From the NCBI RefSeq assembly GCF_050947875.1, contig NC_134573.1:65913315-65977314 (forward strand): 64,000 bases of DNA. The letters are read 5' to 3'. Below are positions 24,060 through 38,000 of this stretch, in pieces. A program made the translations under genes and the position numbers. The stretch comes from Dermacentor variabilis (Eukaryota > Arthropoda > Arachnida > Ixodida > Ixodidae). A model generated the notes under the pieces. The model did no database searches. It saw only the letters and a list, made by a program, of their open reading frames with translations, and was not told the origin of the DNA. Every line of letters begins with the position of its first letter. Within the stretch, counting starts at the first letter, position 1.

Positions 24060-27000
24060 CATTGGTGGAAGCGCACGCTTCAACCAATGGAAGCGCCTTC
24101 TGGTGCGCTGCCTTAAGGTTTAATTTAGTGAGTAAACGTAATAACGATATTTACGAATGAGACGATGACGAAAAATTTAGGCCTTTCTACATCACTAAGT
24201 GAGCCTTTTGTTATGCTTTCCGAGAAGGCGTATTGCTGGGAGTTATGGGAACAATGAATTCAAAGCCAGCCGCTGTTTTGAAACGCGGGGCATATGAGAG
24301 ACCTAAGATGCCACGTAAAGTTAGCAGTTCGTGACAAATAATGGTCATTTCGCGCTCAAATGAAAATATCTCGTTTGGGTACGTCGGGTATTCAATTATT
24401 ATATGTTAACTTGTATCTACAGTGCCACAGCTATCACACCAGGGACCAGTGGTGCGTCCTACGGGATACAGATAACTGTTCGTGAATGCTAACTTACTTC
24501 AGTGGAAGGTAGCTCTCTGACTGACGAGGAAGTATATACACAATAGTGAACAAAGATATATGATATTTTGCATTCAGGTCCCGCAAGTAAAATTGCTCAG
24601 ATAGTTGGCCCTGCGTTATGCCAGTCCGCTAACCTATAGAGCAGTAGTCCCTTGAACGAGAATTTCCGCCGTGCTTTATTCTCGCCGCATAGCGCGCCCG
24701 CCGCGTACCTAATTTGCGTATTCCAAGTACGTATCACAAGGAAACCGTAATATCAGACAGTAGAGAAATTACCTGCCTGCTGATGAGATAAATTTTAGCG
24801 ATGGGTGGGGAGCTTAGCCGAACAAAACATTTGGCATGCTACTACAGGAATAATATAAACCAATAGATAAAACGACGAGAAAAAGGAAAGAACGCGAACC
24901 TTTCTACTCGCATAAAAACTCCGAAACGGGCAGCAGTGAGAATCGTGAACCGAACAAAGTGGGAAAACGAGCTCTATGGCACCGTGAATAATAATAAAAA
25001 AAAACTCTATCATCCTTTGTCTTTTTGGCTCCGCCGCAGAGAGGAATATTTTTGTTATCGGCGGTGCCTAAGAGCTCAGCTTTCCAGTTTCTAGTACCAC
25101 ATGCATATACATTCAAACCAATGTGCAACGCATCGGAAAGTATGTCGAGTTGGTTCAAATTCAAGGGGAAGAAGAAAAAAAAAAGCCGCCTGTGTTGCAG
25201 CTCCTGTCTTGTGTATGGAACCTCGCGTTATTCTTTGAAGCATATGTTCGAAACAAGCCAGTGTACAGAGTTTGCTTTTGCTTTGTTTGTGCAGCTTCAG
25301 GTGCGCGCACGCGCGCGGGTAAGAAGTCCGACTGAAGGGACTGATTGACGAAATGTTTACTACATTTAGGGTCCCCTTCACGCTGTTTCCTCGGCCCTGT
25401 AGTGCTCTGTTCAAACGTACAACCAGGCTACCGTGGAACTGTTTTCCCAGCCGAAAGTGAAGCAGGAACTCCATCACATGAGCTTTCTTTCTGCGCGTTT
25501 TGCACCAAGAAGCGGGCTTGCGCGTGATTGCCAAGCACAAAAAGGTATAAGGCACAAGCTGGCTTCTCAAAAAAATAACAAAGAGTTTTTCAATTTAGTA
25601 ACAGAGAAAGCGCATGTTTTAAGGTTTTGAATTTAGCGCGCACGCGCTTTGCTATGCTGCGAAAGTTAAGGAGCTTACTCAACCGAAAGGGGCTAGACGA
25701 CCTTAAGCTGCTTGAGAGGACTCGCTAGTTGCTTTGGTAACGAGATTGGGAGCACGGCGCCATTTTGGTAAAAGGCTTTCGTCATGCTGAAAAGGGCGTA
25801 CCCGGAGGCAAATTATGGGGCAGCACGTTTTGCGCATGCTCGAAAGAAGCAGTACTCATCTGCATGTATCAGGTAAAACGTGGAATAGCTAATTTTATCT
25901 GACCAAGCCTCCGCTGAGCGCGTTTGGCTGAAAGGAAGCGCGACACTTATTTCGGCAGATAAGCCTATTTACCTACTATAGTGAATCAACGTCTTTGACA
26001 TAAGGTTAGGTTGTGCTCCATGATAAAGCCTACCATAAAACTTTAACCTTGCGTTAGTGCGTAATATATGGTTATACTTATATTTTCAACAACTAAGGCA
26101 ACAAGCGCTTCGGAACCAACTGCTATATTTTGGGACGTATAAGAGCTGCAATTTCTGTTATTGAAAAGTAAAGCTTTCGTGCACTTAGCGTCGATCCTCC
26201 TTGCAAACTTTCAGTACGCCGCTGAAACATGAAAAAAATCTGCAGTAATCTGCAGTTCTTAAACCACGAGAAACGGACCGCAACACAAGAAATGGGGCTG
26301 AATTTGCGAAGTGCTCCGTTAGTAAGTGCTGTTTTCCGTTGGCAGGCCGCATTCATTAATATGTACAGCATTCGGATTAATTGGAATTTTCTTTCACGAA
26401 CGGTTCTATCATAAGAGAGCAAGAGCTCTTTGGGAATGCGGGTCCAGAATATGGTTTGCTGGAAGTTTTGGGATACCGATGTTTCGTAATGTAGCCGTGC
26501 AGAGTATGCTTTCTATTCTACTTATGCGATGACTGCGCCTTAATTCATGTTGAAGATTCCAATCAGCTATACCTCCAACTTTTGATGTAGGGCCTTACCT
26601 TAGGAATGTCGACTGATGTACGTTACAGCAAATTTGCGTGTGTTGTTCCCGACAATCACTTAGTATATAATAATTCTCGGCTTATTAGCATATGACTTCG
26701 CACACGTGCTTCATTAGATATGTTAGGCTGTAAAAGCGTATTTTTTTTCGTAATAAATTAATATTCAATGCATTCTTGCAAATCTTTAACAGAGTAAGAC
26801 GTCTGAGCTGGCTTGCTGCAAGTAATTTAATGCATTTTATAGCACACGGGATAAGCGCTTGTCCCACTGATATCAACATTATGGGGCAAAACATAATAAA
26901 TATCATTGGCTTGTCCCGCGGCCTTCTACATAATTGTGCCGCGTCTCCTTGCGCTGTCGCTACGTAGTGCTTGCTGTGTCAACAGCTCGTCATAATTTCC

Positions 27001-29640
27001 ATCGCAGTGAGATTTACGATATGGATGCGGTATACTGGGTGAAATAATTGGGACCCACTGCCTCGTTTCTGTTATGGCCCCATTCCCATCGCAGGCTCTC
27101 TAAAAGCGACGCTTTTGTTTGCAAACCTTGCTGGGTTCCGCGACCGTGGTAGCTGCGGCCTGGCTGCCACCTTTGACGAATAGGCCAGCCAAACAGATCG
27201 CAGCACGCGCGGCGCGCGCGCCGCTGGGCTCCTTGCAGCACCACCAGATGACGGTCACCTCCCTGCATCCGCGGCAGCGGCGGCGCCGGCCGTGCGGTGC
27301 GCAGATAAAAAAAAAGAACCAGAAAGCTCGCCTTCGCGCATCCGGGGCTGCACGGTAATAAGGAAGCAGACGCTTCTTGCGGGTAGAATGGATTCAAATT
27401 GCGCTACGTGCATACGCGCATGTTACCTCCTAAACCATGATGCGTTCAAGGCGTCCCTCGTACCCGCTAGTAGTCAGCAACTCCGCTTAACAAAGGACTT
27501 GGTATAATTTGTGTGCGCCCGCGCTTGTGTGCGTGTGTTTGCGTGGGCGCATGCGTGGACTCGTGTTTCTTCTCTTTATGCGTTCGCAAGAGGCTTCGCT
27601 GTGTGTAGATTCCAACTCCTTTATTCTGCTGTATATGTTTTTTACTTCTAGAACACCACGACACGGTCACGTAATTTCGCGAAAGTGATATTTCGTGCTG
27701 TCACTCCCCAATCGGTTTACTTAGAAAATAAAATGTTGTAATGTGGTATGTCCTGATAGGAGGAATAATAAAGCTTCGTCATGAATGCAAAGGGCAGAGG
27801 GAGTAGGTGTGTTGGTTGCATCACTCGCACGAGTTCATTGCCGTCGATTGGAGTGGTTTGTACTGTTTTGCAAACTGACGTCACCACAGAAGCTGATTCG
27901 ATTGCTTATTACTGGCATCTACTAGCCGTGTCACGGGAGGAGTCCCGCTTTGCGAGAGTCTGCATGTAGCGACGATCAGGTCTGTTTTGACCTTCTTCGC
28001 ATCGATGACACAGAAGAGGACATTATCCTAAAATGCATGCTGGAGCTATTTATGCAATGTGGAAATACATTACGACGAAAGGTCCGAGGAATTCGGAAAT
28101 AACCTACAGGCGAGGAATTATATTACAGTCATATATATAAGGTAACGATGAAAAAGCACGAACCAGTAATAAAAGTTCCGACATATAAGAAACATGAATA
28201 ATAACGAAATAAGTGGCACAGAACTAGCAAAAATAACCATGTAAGTACAATAATGGTAATACAAAGCCGTACGGACACGTGAACAAGGATATACGAGTAA
28301 ACAGTCAACGTCCCACGCTCCGTGAAATGTGAAATTTTGGAGTATTTATATCTTTATTTTTATTTTCGCGTTCTCCGATTTCATCGTTATAAGCTCCGCT
28401 CATTAACTTGCTTGTTGATTTGTTTGTTTGCTCTTTCTGCACACTCATTACATTGAACAGGCATGCTCCTTCGTTTTTTCCAACGCCTTTTTGTTTAATT
28501 TTTCATTCTCTCTGTCAGTCTTGCCTTCTCCTTTTGCTCACTTTCTCTAATGCAGGCTAGCAAACTATACTTAGACTGCTATAACCTCCGGTCCTCTTCC
28601 TTATCACTTTTCTGTGCTTGAAAATGTTCTGCTCGTTGAAAATCGTGTTATCGTTCTTATCCATGCCGATACTCGATAAAAGGCTCTGCAAGTGCTATCG
28701 CCTTTGAAATTGTTTGAACAAGGCTAGCTGGCATATTAAACACAGCTCAGCTGCGCGTCAGAAACGTTCTGTGCGGAAAGAAGTGTCATAGGAAGCAAGG
28801 CACAATGACGTACGCTCAATAAAAAGCAGAAAAACGAGAAAAAAAACGCAAGAAATCATGTTGTAATGCTGTGGAGACCAGAAAAAACGAGGGACTGGAA
28901 TTTTAAAAAATTCCGCCTCTTATGAGTGAATCTGAAAAAAAAAGAACAGTTTGGCAATTCTACCGAGTCGCTCCGGAAAACACCCTATCCTTGTTGCAGA
29001 GAAGAGGCATTCACACGGATCGAAAATTGGAAGCGTCTTGTTGATAGCTGCCACGACTGTCTTCGTTATCCTTCGTTTTTTTTTTATCGGTCTCGGTTTT
29101 GAGGTTTATCAAACTTGGAATGGCGCCCGTAGAATGGATGAGTGGTTGAAAAATAGCAGACGAGCACGACACGGCACATTCGTGCTCGCATACGCTAGCC
29201 CGCAAAGAAGCCAGCTCATTCTAACATTCCGCTTTTTTTTTATCTGAATGGGTGATAGCCCGAGGGCGTATGATCAGTGGTCGTATTTTTGCTCTGGTAA
29301 CCATAAAGACGAAAAGGAAACCATAAAAAAGAGAAAGCGGGAAGTTGACACACATAAATTCATGAAAAAATGGAAGCCTAGAGGTATCAGCAAATTCCAT
29401 ATAAAACGTGAGATTCCTGACTTGACGTTGCGGCAAAAAGATCTGCTTTTTCCAAACCGTCAAGCACCGCAAGGAAATGCGAGGACAGGAAACTACGCGT
29501 TGCGATCAGCACGACGCGAGAAACTTAGCGGCGCAGCGCACGAAGCGTGGGTAGACACGGCGGTGGCAATTTTAAGATCTGCCTGCACGTAGGCGATCAA
29601 GAAAAGACGTATCGAAAAAAAAAGAAAGAGAGAAAAGCGA
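24060..29640. other. No recognisable feature
   Basis: About 5.6 kb with only short open frames (up to 159 codons, minus, 25091-25570) without recognised domains. There are scattered A or T runs, a GC-rich stretch at 27130-27310, and no supported gene or repeat family. Confidence 0.4.
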
Positions 29641-29740
29641 TATGTACTCTGAAAACCCGCGAGCATCGGGCATTCTTCCCCTAAGCAGGTTGAAATTCGA
29701 TAGCATTGGCAGCCCGAGGGACGGTTTTCCTTTACCGCCC

Positions 29741-29879
<139 letters not shown>

Positions 29880-30530
29880 CTTTCTGCACAGCGTAAAGCT
29901 ACAAAAATGTGTTCACACTGTCTTATACTCTCCGTGCGATTAAAAACAAAAAAGAAAAAAAAACAAAGTGGAGGAAGATTTTTAAAAGCTTCGATGCACG
30001 AGGCTAGTATTCGTCGTGAGTAAGTTTTATACCTTCACAAGCAAACTTTTCTCGTCCCACGGCAGCCAAAACGGCGACGTGAGGATGCAATGCTGCCCGC
30101 TGTTCTTGACGACATTATGCCTCGGCGCAGTTCTTTGTTTAGAACCATAAAGTATACGTGTCAAAAATGTTTGTGGTTTGTTATTATTTTTTGCGCTTAT
30201 GTACCGAGTTCCGTGTACATCTCGCCGTGCATAGTTTCTACAAACAAAGCTACCACGTCAGCTTGATCTCCTTGCTCGTTTCATTGGTTGTCAATGTCTT
30301 GCAGTGTTCATATTTATTAAGAAGCTTACGTTTCCATATCCGCGGTCCTTGCGTCCAAGTCCCTGTGATAATTTATCTGCACATTTGTCGAGCAGCAGAA
30401 ATGATGCTCATACCGTGCGTTGCGGGACATTCTCAACTGGGCCACGGCGAAACACTGCTCCCTCGCTGCGTGGTACGAAAGCGCTTCAGATATTTTTGAG
30501 GACTACGGCCGAGTTATAGTGTGCCTGTAG
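29880..30530. other. No recognisable feature
   Basis: The 113-codon plus-strand frame at 30158-30499 has no recognisable domain. Confidence 0.45.
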
Positions 30531-30549
30531 GTGTATGGCGTCGATATTG

Positions 30550-30692
30550 TGTGTTTCCTTGTGTTTTTTTTTTCGTTTCTATCCACTGTTCCTTTCGTCT
30601 TTTATTTCCCCTTACCCTTCGTTCCTGTGCAGGGTAGCAAACCCTCCGATTAACCTCCTTGCCCTTTCCCGTCCCATTAATCTCTTTTGTGC
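30550..30692 (-). repeat. SINE-B copy
   Basis: The minus strand reads GGGACGGGAAAGGGCAAGGA, then GGTTAATCGGAGGGTTTGCT and ACCCTGCACAGGAACG with a purine-rich body. This is the SINE-B core order. Confidence 0.6.
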
Positions 30693-31430
30693 TTATCTGA
30701 TCACCGTGCGCAACATAACTTTCACCCAACACCTAGAGTAGCATGCCAGGCCGTCAGCCACGCAAGCATCTGCAGTTTTCATTAAACACAGAATTCGTTA
30801 CAGCCTGACACTCCTTGAGTTGTAAGCTGTTCTTTGTATCCCAATCAGTTTTTCTACGGTGCGTCATGCTGACTGTAACGGCATGCTTTAAGTGCGCGCG
30901 GATTTCCGTAGCAAAATAAAACATTCCTCGTTGCGAAGACTCGTCCTTGCAGTCAACATTCATGCGGTATGGCATCAGCCTAAGTGCGCGCCTAGTCGCA
31001 CGCAACGTGCTACAAACTACTGAAAAGGAATTGCATCCTTACCTGAAATGCTCTGAAAGATGAACTGACGGAGAGCGACAATCAGCTTCGTCCTTTATCT
31101 ACAATACTTTGGACAGATAGTGATGGTGATGTGGGTGTACGACGTCTGTCTTATTGACGACATATTGATCGAGATGCCGAGGACTAATGTGGCATTTTCT
31201 GACATTTCAGTGTAACGCGAACATGCACGTTTTGCCAGGCAATTTTCGCGACCCTCTTCGTGACTTGAAACCTCTTCTCTCTTAGGTGGCAAACTCGTGT
31301 TTTCTTTCAGCAGACTTGCCGAACCAGTTTGATAGCCTCGAGCACCAGCACACTTCCCTGGGCGCCAGGAAGTTTGGTATTATGGCCAACTTTGTGTCCA
31401 TCATCTGTCGTCTGTCCAAACACGTGTCCG
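30693..31430. other. No recognisable feature
   Basis: No motif was recognised. The part next to 31430 could be decayed LINE sequence, but the reading frame is lost there. Confidence 0.4.
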
Positions 31431-31434
31431 CGTG

Positions 31435-33935
31435 GCTATACTCTGGAATTGTCTATTTGGCCCAAAAGATACCCCAATATTTTAATACTGCTAACCAACT
31501 CTATAGCTGTCTCTACATATAAGAGGTTTAGGACACCACGTACTTGTCTATTATTTGGTCTGTATACTATACATTTCGTCTTGTTTGCGTTTATTTCTAA
31601 ATTATTTACGTCAGGCCATTTATGCATTTGAGAGAATCAAGCCTCACTTAATTCGAAGTACGTTATAGCCTCTACAAACAGAATACCGTCACATCATCAG
31701 CGTATAAAACATATTTCGCTTCTGTGTGGGTGTTTACTAAATCGTTAATGTAAAGATTAAAAAGAAGAGGTTCAGTCGGTAACATCGGTAGCAATCGTTA
31801 ACAAGTTCAATCAGTAACATTGAATTTTTGCAATCTGTTTTCTGTCGTTTAAGTAAGACGTGATCAAATTTAAACCGTGAACTGCTATAACATAACTTTC
31901 AAGTTTCTTAAGAGGAAGCTTTAGCTCGGGCCCAACTCCGACGCGGCCTATTCAAATACATGTAAAACGCAAACGCGTTTTTCTGAGATAACCCCTAGAC
32001 CGATGTTAATGAAATTTGTTGCATGTCAGAGAGAAAGTTAAATTCTAGTGACTGTTGGAAGCGGAACTTCGATTTGGGTCCTGGATTTTGTTAAAAGATG
32101 TTGCAAAAATACGGAAGTTCAAAAAAATAAAAGAACGAAGTTTACGAATTCATAACTCTGCATCAAAAACAGATATCGTAGTTCTGTAAACGGCATCCAT
32201 TAGACCACTGAAAGCGGACAAATTTAATATGTCATTTTATATCTTACGGGAATTTGTTGCGCTGTTTACAAAGATTCTGCAAAGCTCAATTTCCATATTA
32301 CTAAATTTTTGAGATTCATGTGTATCATATAAATTTTGTCCGCTTTAGATGTACTATTAGATGCAATTCACAGAATTCTATTATAGTTTTTCGTTTCTGA
32401 GTTACAGAGTTGCAAACTTGATAGTTCCTTTTTTTGAAAATTTTTGATCTTTGCTAATTTTTAATAAAAAATTAAGGATCTAAATCAAAAATTCGAAACC
32501 AACAGTCACTAGATTTTAAGTTTTTCTTTTAAAGGCAACAAACTTCATCAAATTTGGTGCAGTGGTTGCCGAGAAAAACGAATTCTCGTTTTACATGTAT
32601 TTAGATAGGAGCACTCGAGCTAAAGCTTCCTTTTAAGGACTATATTATAGTCATTGTTATCAAGAGCCTTGGTAAAATCCATGTAAATAGCGAGCACTAA
32701 ATGTTTTTCTTCAGACTGTGACAAAATAAAATCCTTTTGTTCCAAGAGTGTAAGTTCCGTAGGCCTGAACTTTCTAAAGCCATATTGCGCAGTTGAAATA
32801 ATATGGTGCATTTTTTTTCTAGACAACTATTTATTTGTCAGTGCATAAGATTTTGGAGTCCTTCAGGAAAGATACGCAAGACCTAAATCGACCTATAGCT
32901 CCTTATATCGTTCTCATTCCCGTTTTCAAGGATAACTATCACTCTCGCATTTACATACTTCACATTCTTCTCGGAAAAACGCCAGGCGATAAGCAAAGAT
33001 TAAAAATCTGAGTAAGATACGGAGGCAGAATATCTAGCTCATATTTAATCTGCCCTATTCGCGTGCCGTCAACATCGCACCTACAGCTGTGCTTCCGAGA
33101 AATAAATAAAAGTGCGAACTTCTTCCTCAACAACAGGCCGTAAAGACAAAGAAGTGTATTTTCGTGGAATAAATTTCGAAAAATTATCGAAGAAAACCGT
33201 GTTTGTAGTGGCGATTACATAACTGTTAAAACAAATTGCAAAAGCATCGCCAGATATTTGAAATGCATTTAACTTATTCAGGTATTCACGGGGGATCCAT
33301 ACCCCCTTAAATAATTTACTGCGCTTTAAGAGTGAACGTAATTTCTTCCACCAGAGACCGGTCTTCCGCGAGCAACCTACGCGTTCCAACTGAATGTATC
33401 GCGACCTAGTCGCCTTGATTGCTTCGTTTAGTTTGTTGCGGTACGCCTTATGCTGCTTTAGGACATTAGATCCTCTACTTTTAATGAAGTCGTGGCATAA
33501 GTTATTCTTGAAGCATACATTTTTTTATACAGGTCGGGCGTTGTCCAAGGATTTCTCATTTTTTCTGCCAACATTAATTTTTTTTTTCGAAGAAGTGACG
33601 TCTGTATAATTTTACCACGGGATTCGTGAAACTGTTACAGGCTTCTTCAACGTTAAGAATCCGTCGAAGATCACAAAAAAAAGTAGCTCGTTTCTAAAGG
33701 CATCTAAACTTTACTCAGCAATTGAGTGCCAATAAATCCACTGCTGTTTCTTGTTTTTGAAATTGCTTCTTTTTTACCATCAAGCATTTTACCATCAAGG
33801 AAGGTGGTCACTGATACCATGTGATAATGTCCGTACGTTATAATTCATGTTTCAAAATTTGTTATGAATAGGTCAAAGTATGTGTAGCGAAGCCTTATGT
33901 CACATTTTCAATAAGCGGGGACGCCGCTGTTACGA
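31435..33935 (-). pseudogene. LINE ORF2 remnant (endonuclease end and reverse transcriptase)
   Basis: On the minus strand, in order: an endonuclease C-terminal segment with NYNVRTLSHGISDHLP (about 33850-33800); a linker with KAYRNKLNEAIKATRSRYIQ and the open frame 33081-33389 (SGDAFAICFNSY, VVEEEV); reverse transcriptase with AQYGFRKFRPTELTLLEQK and the catalytic-Asp segment IYMDFTKALDNNDYNIVLK (open frame 32620-32826); then, beyond an inserted MITE, LLFNLYINDL and an intact YADD (31693-31704); then LEINANKTKCIVYRPN (31436-31627). The palm-domain motifs are thus largely present, but stops, frameshifts and a deletion between 33080 and 32830 kill it. Family role: target-primed reverse transcription. 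CR1/Jockey group by appearance. Confidence 0.85.
31912..32632. mobile_element. 721-bp foldback MITE with TTAA target duplication
   Basis: The ends are (G/A)AGGAAGCTTTAGCTCG in inverted orientation, flanked by TTAA at 31908-31911 and 32633-32636. A 5-bp TTAAG duplication fits equally well. The inverted similarity continues far inward: AAATACATGTAAAACG, AATTTGTTGC, CTAGTGACTGTTGG and AAAGCGGACAAA occur in both arms in mirror order, so nearly the whole element is an imperfect palindrome of ~350-bp arms. There is no open frame for a transposase. TTAA suggests piggyBac-type mobilisation (inference). It lies inside the LINE reverse transcriptase, and removing it with one TTAA restores the frame across NIVLKKLES. 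Confidence 0.9.
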
Positions 33936-34967
33936 TGCAGACGAGTGTCACGTAGCTTCATCGAAATGTTACTTAGCGAGCCCAAGCGTCTAGACATCAC
34001 AATCAGTGTTTCCGAGAACTTGTCGCCATGTTCGACAGCACACGTATGGTAACCGTGGAAACAGGTGAATTCAGGCAAAACACGCGCTTTATGTTTTGAA
34101 GTTGGCTAGGGCAGGGTATTCGAAGATGAAAAGTTGGGAATGCAGATGATATTTGCCACTAGCTTCATGCAACCAATGGTAAATAGTGATAAAATATTAA
34201 TATGAGCCTAACGTGATTGCTACCTTAAAAGGCAGAATGCACACCGACATACAGGATGCGTTGAGGTTAAACAACTGGGGAATAAGGTGCAAATAGTCGA
34301 CGTGGGGAAAGTTGGGAAAATGTTCTGTGGAGGGTGAGAGAATAGATGTGAGTGTAAAACGGTCGTACACTTTTATTTTCTTCGTGGCACGGCATCTCGC
34401 AAGACCGATACGAATGGGAAGCATTTAACTGTTCACCCATCCCATAAGTGCACCACTTCATATGCACACTCATCTGCCTGTCGTGAAGACGGCAGGATAG
34501 GAGACGGCCTAGCCCCGAATCAGCGCAGCGCACATCGTATTTATTTGTTGATGCTGAAATGGACGGTGCGGGTTGCGACGCAATCTTCCGGAAAGTGCTT
34601 GAATACTTGAAGGACGGCTTCCGCGGACTCTTTACTCAGCTTGCGCCGACAGACCTGCTGGGACATTCCTACAGCAAATTACGTTAGGCGAGCGAGGGCA
34701 TTCGTAAAGGGTCCGCACAGTGCTCTCGCGGGAGCCAACACCGGTCGCCGCAGCGTCTCGAAGCCAGGCGCGAGCTCCATTCGAAAGACGTTCTCCTGCA
34801 CTCGCACTATGTTGGCCCAACGAATTTTGCGGACAGCAGCTGCAGCTTGATATGCGCACGCAGCGTTACAGCAACAGAGCAGCGAAGCAAAGATGTTTGG
34901 GCAGCCAATTTTACGAAGGAAAAAATAGTGAATAAAGGAGCAGAACGCTTCGTATTTGCTGTCCTGG
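33936..34967. other. No recognisable feature
   Basis: May include further decayed endonuclease sequence of the LINE near 33936-34050, but no motif is clear. The remaining short open frames are not recognised. Confidence 0.4.
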
Positions 34968-35099
34968 GGTTAACAGCGCAAAACGCAGACGGGTGACACG
35001 AGACGAGAGGACGACACCGCGAGCGCTGCTCGTGGTGTCGTTTTCTCGTCTGGTGTCAGCCCTCTACGTTTCTTTTTTTTTTTTTGCGCTGTTAACACC
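34968..35099. repeat. 132-bp hairpin element
   Basis: The ends are GGTTAACAGCGCAAA and its inverted copy. Further inward, GACGAGA/TCTCGTC, ACGACACC/GGTGTCGT and CGAGC/GCTCG pair around a 3-nt centre at about 35028-35030. The right arm carries a T run of about 14 bases (bulge). No target duplication was visible. This fits a small foldback MITE; a structured RNA is the alternative. Confidence 0.75.
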
Positions 35100-38000
35100 A
35101 AGATAGAAAGCCAACAAGCCCAAGCTGCTGTTCTAGGATTTGCTTTGACTTGATGCACATCGCTCACGAGACCACTAGAGAAGATTCTGAAGTCACTCAG
35201 TTCTACAAAGGAAAAAAAAAATAATTCTGCGCTTCCTACGGACACTTTGGAATCTTTCTCAAGCGATTGCGTAATCTATTTAAAGGAAATGCAGTACACA
35301 CAACCACATTTATTGTCATTTATGCAGCACGCAGCATACATTTCAAGACAATAAGGTCTTGAAATGTTCGTATCTATGGACTGCAGCATTCGGGCAGGCT
35401 ACGCTCTAAGGTAGAGCTCATGCGAACGCACGCCGTGGAACGTCGAATCAGCGAATCCCACGATGATGACGATAGTGATCTAGAGAAAAGAAAGACGCTT
35501 GATTCGGATGAACGCAGTGTTTGATGTTTGTCGAGGAAAATGTTGTGGGGATATTTGTACGCAGGCAGAAGCAACGACGCGGTGGACAGTGGTGAGGGGG
35601 ACAGTTTCGTCTCGTTCCAGAGTCTGTGGCCAATTGCAAACTGGCACACGTGCGAGTGCGAGTGCTTTTGCGCGAGCGGGGCCTCGTGAGCGCGTACTAC
35701 GCGATGCGAGGCGCGCCGATCGTCTGAAAGAGATCTGCTGGCATTGGCACAGAATTAAGTATTCTTGCGATTGCGGCTCAATGGGAATAGTACTCGAAGA
35801 TCGGGGTTTCAGCCCACCATTGTACTGCGCAGCAAATGTTTAGGAGGAGTGAGCAAAAAACTGAACTTCAAGCACAGGGTAGATGCGACTGACGGATGAT
35901 TATGGTAAATACAGATCGCTGGGAAACAACTTGCTGTTACGGGCGATATGTACATATAGGCTTGATCACGATGACAGTCGCAACGACGGCAGCCATATGT
36001 TTGTTCGAAAGTCTTCAGACTAGGGGTGTGAAAAATGTAACCCTTAATACCAAATAGAATACGAATTAAAGAGTGACTGAAGTGACTCAAATGCAATCAT
36101 ATATTGAATCCTTTTTGTATAATTTCTGGTTAATCGACATGAGTTTCAGGCATTAATAAGAAACGGTGTTAGCATGTTATTTTCACAATTTTAGCAAGTT
36201 CCAGTAAATTGCAGATAATGAAACAAGGATGATTGAAGTATAAATGGATCGACTATTACAAAGAAACAAGCGGTTTGCATATTCACTGCTCTCCGGAGAA
36301 GTGCTCACAAATTATAAGAATGAAGATTAACGGGACAATCTTGCGGGTCATTGGGTACGTGAGTACTTGTTCGAGACTCAATAAGAAATGAGCGTCGTAT
36401 GCGGAAATAGCAGAGTGAAGAAGAAAAGCAGACTTTCCTTCTCTATCTGAGATGGTCATGGCTGAGAGTGCCGCTATCACACGAAATAATTGTTACAACG
36501 AAGCGTATTACTTATTTAATCCGACGACAACTTATCGCAGCAGCATCTATAAAAACTACGAAACAGTATCCACTGCCGAAGGCTATGTCTGAGCGAAATT
36601 TATGCGAAAATGAGCACGCTATAGCTGCAAGCCTCGCTTTCTGAGCGATGTAGTCTGCTGCTCTATCAAATTTCTAGCGTAATATGTCAAACTTGACCAG
36701 CGGGATGAAAGTGGGCGCATTTTTCTTCAGCTTTAAGTTTGAACGCGCAACGTTGGCTGTGTGAAGAATTAAGCTGAAAACTACTTTAAAAATCTTCATT
36801 TTTTGCGAAAGATGGCTCCATTCCAGAAACGAATTGAATAAGTGCGTATATATGTTGTCCGGAATGTTCGAAACAATGCACACCCGTGCAGTTAAAACTA
36901 TTGCAGCTTCCTTTGAGTGAGTCGCTACAGTGTGAGTGAAAGGCCAGCTCAAAGGCTGTAATGACATCAGACGTTCTTGCGGCATTTCCAGTGCGTGAAA
37001 CTCGAGGCTTGGGGCTTCGAACGGGCTTGTTCCCTTATCCCTAGACCAGCGCTTAGCTCGACGTACTGACATGCCAACCTTCTCTGTCGAACATCGCGCT
37101 CCTGCTTAGCGCGTGTGAATGAAGACATTATGGGAATTTGCTGCATCCAATGGATGAAGTAATTAGCCGCTCGCTATTAAGGAGCATCAGCCTATCGTGT
37201 GAACGTAGCGAGGCAGGAACCGCTAAATCTGGCTCACGTTTTTGCTAATTGAGCTGAGGAGCGCCGACATGTTCGAAGCCATCCGCGTCGTTACGCGCCT
37301 GCGCCGCGAGCCACAGCCGTTTGACAAGCAAGACGACGTCTGTTGCGTCGAATCACTTGGCCGTGGAAATGATAATGAGGTCGACAATCACTTCTGATTT
37401 TGAATGTCCTGTTGAGAACCCCAGAGCCAGCTCAGGTACATAATCACTTTTCAAATCCAATTTTGGTTCTTGAGTGACTGCCACGTTGGACAAGTGAATA
37501 CATCTCTTTTTTAGAAATACCGAGATTAGATGCCAAACGCAGTGCCTCCATGCACATGCATAAGGTAGCCACGTCTTCGTGTTTATTAGGGCAAGAACCA
37601 ATTTTGTTTGTGAGATACAAAGCCACGAATATGAAACATTGAGTTGTCATTTGACATATCGACAAATCAACACTACGACTGTATAGATCAAATTAGTGTC
37701 AATTTTCTCGTAGAGCTTACAACAAAAACGCGGTTAAACCACTTTGGTACAGCGGATTCTATATGTGAGACGCATTTCTTACGTAATCGCTTCTCGGTTA
37801 ATTTTAAGAACAGCTGAAGGCGATGTGCAGCATGTTGTGCAAGGGGCATCAGGAGGATACAACACGTGCGTGCAGCCTGCCACACGTTGGGGCAACTGAT
37901 GTCCTACGGCGGAGAAGCATCGGCCTTCGGTTCGCACTCGCGTGATAAAGTCTGTGCAGGCTGATCAGACCCGCCGCATGCGATTCGACTGTAGATTACA

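Noticed and set aside
37353..37665. Minus-strand frames 37353-37601 and 37444-37665 as one broken gene
   Set aside because: The text is protein-like in two frames, but no family was recognised and no splice or repeat evidence supports it.
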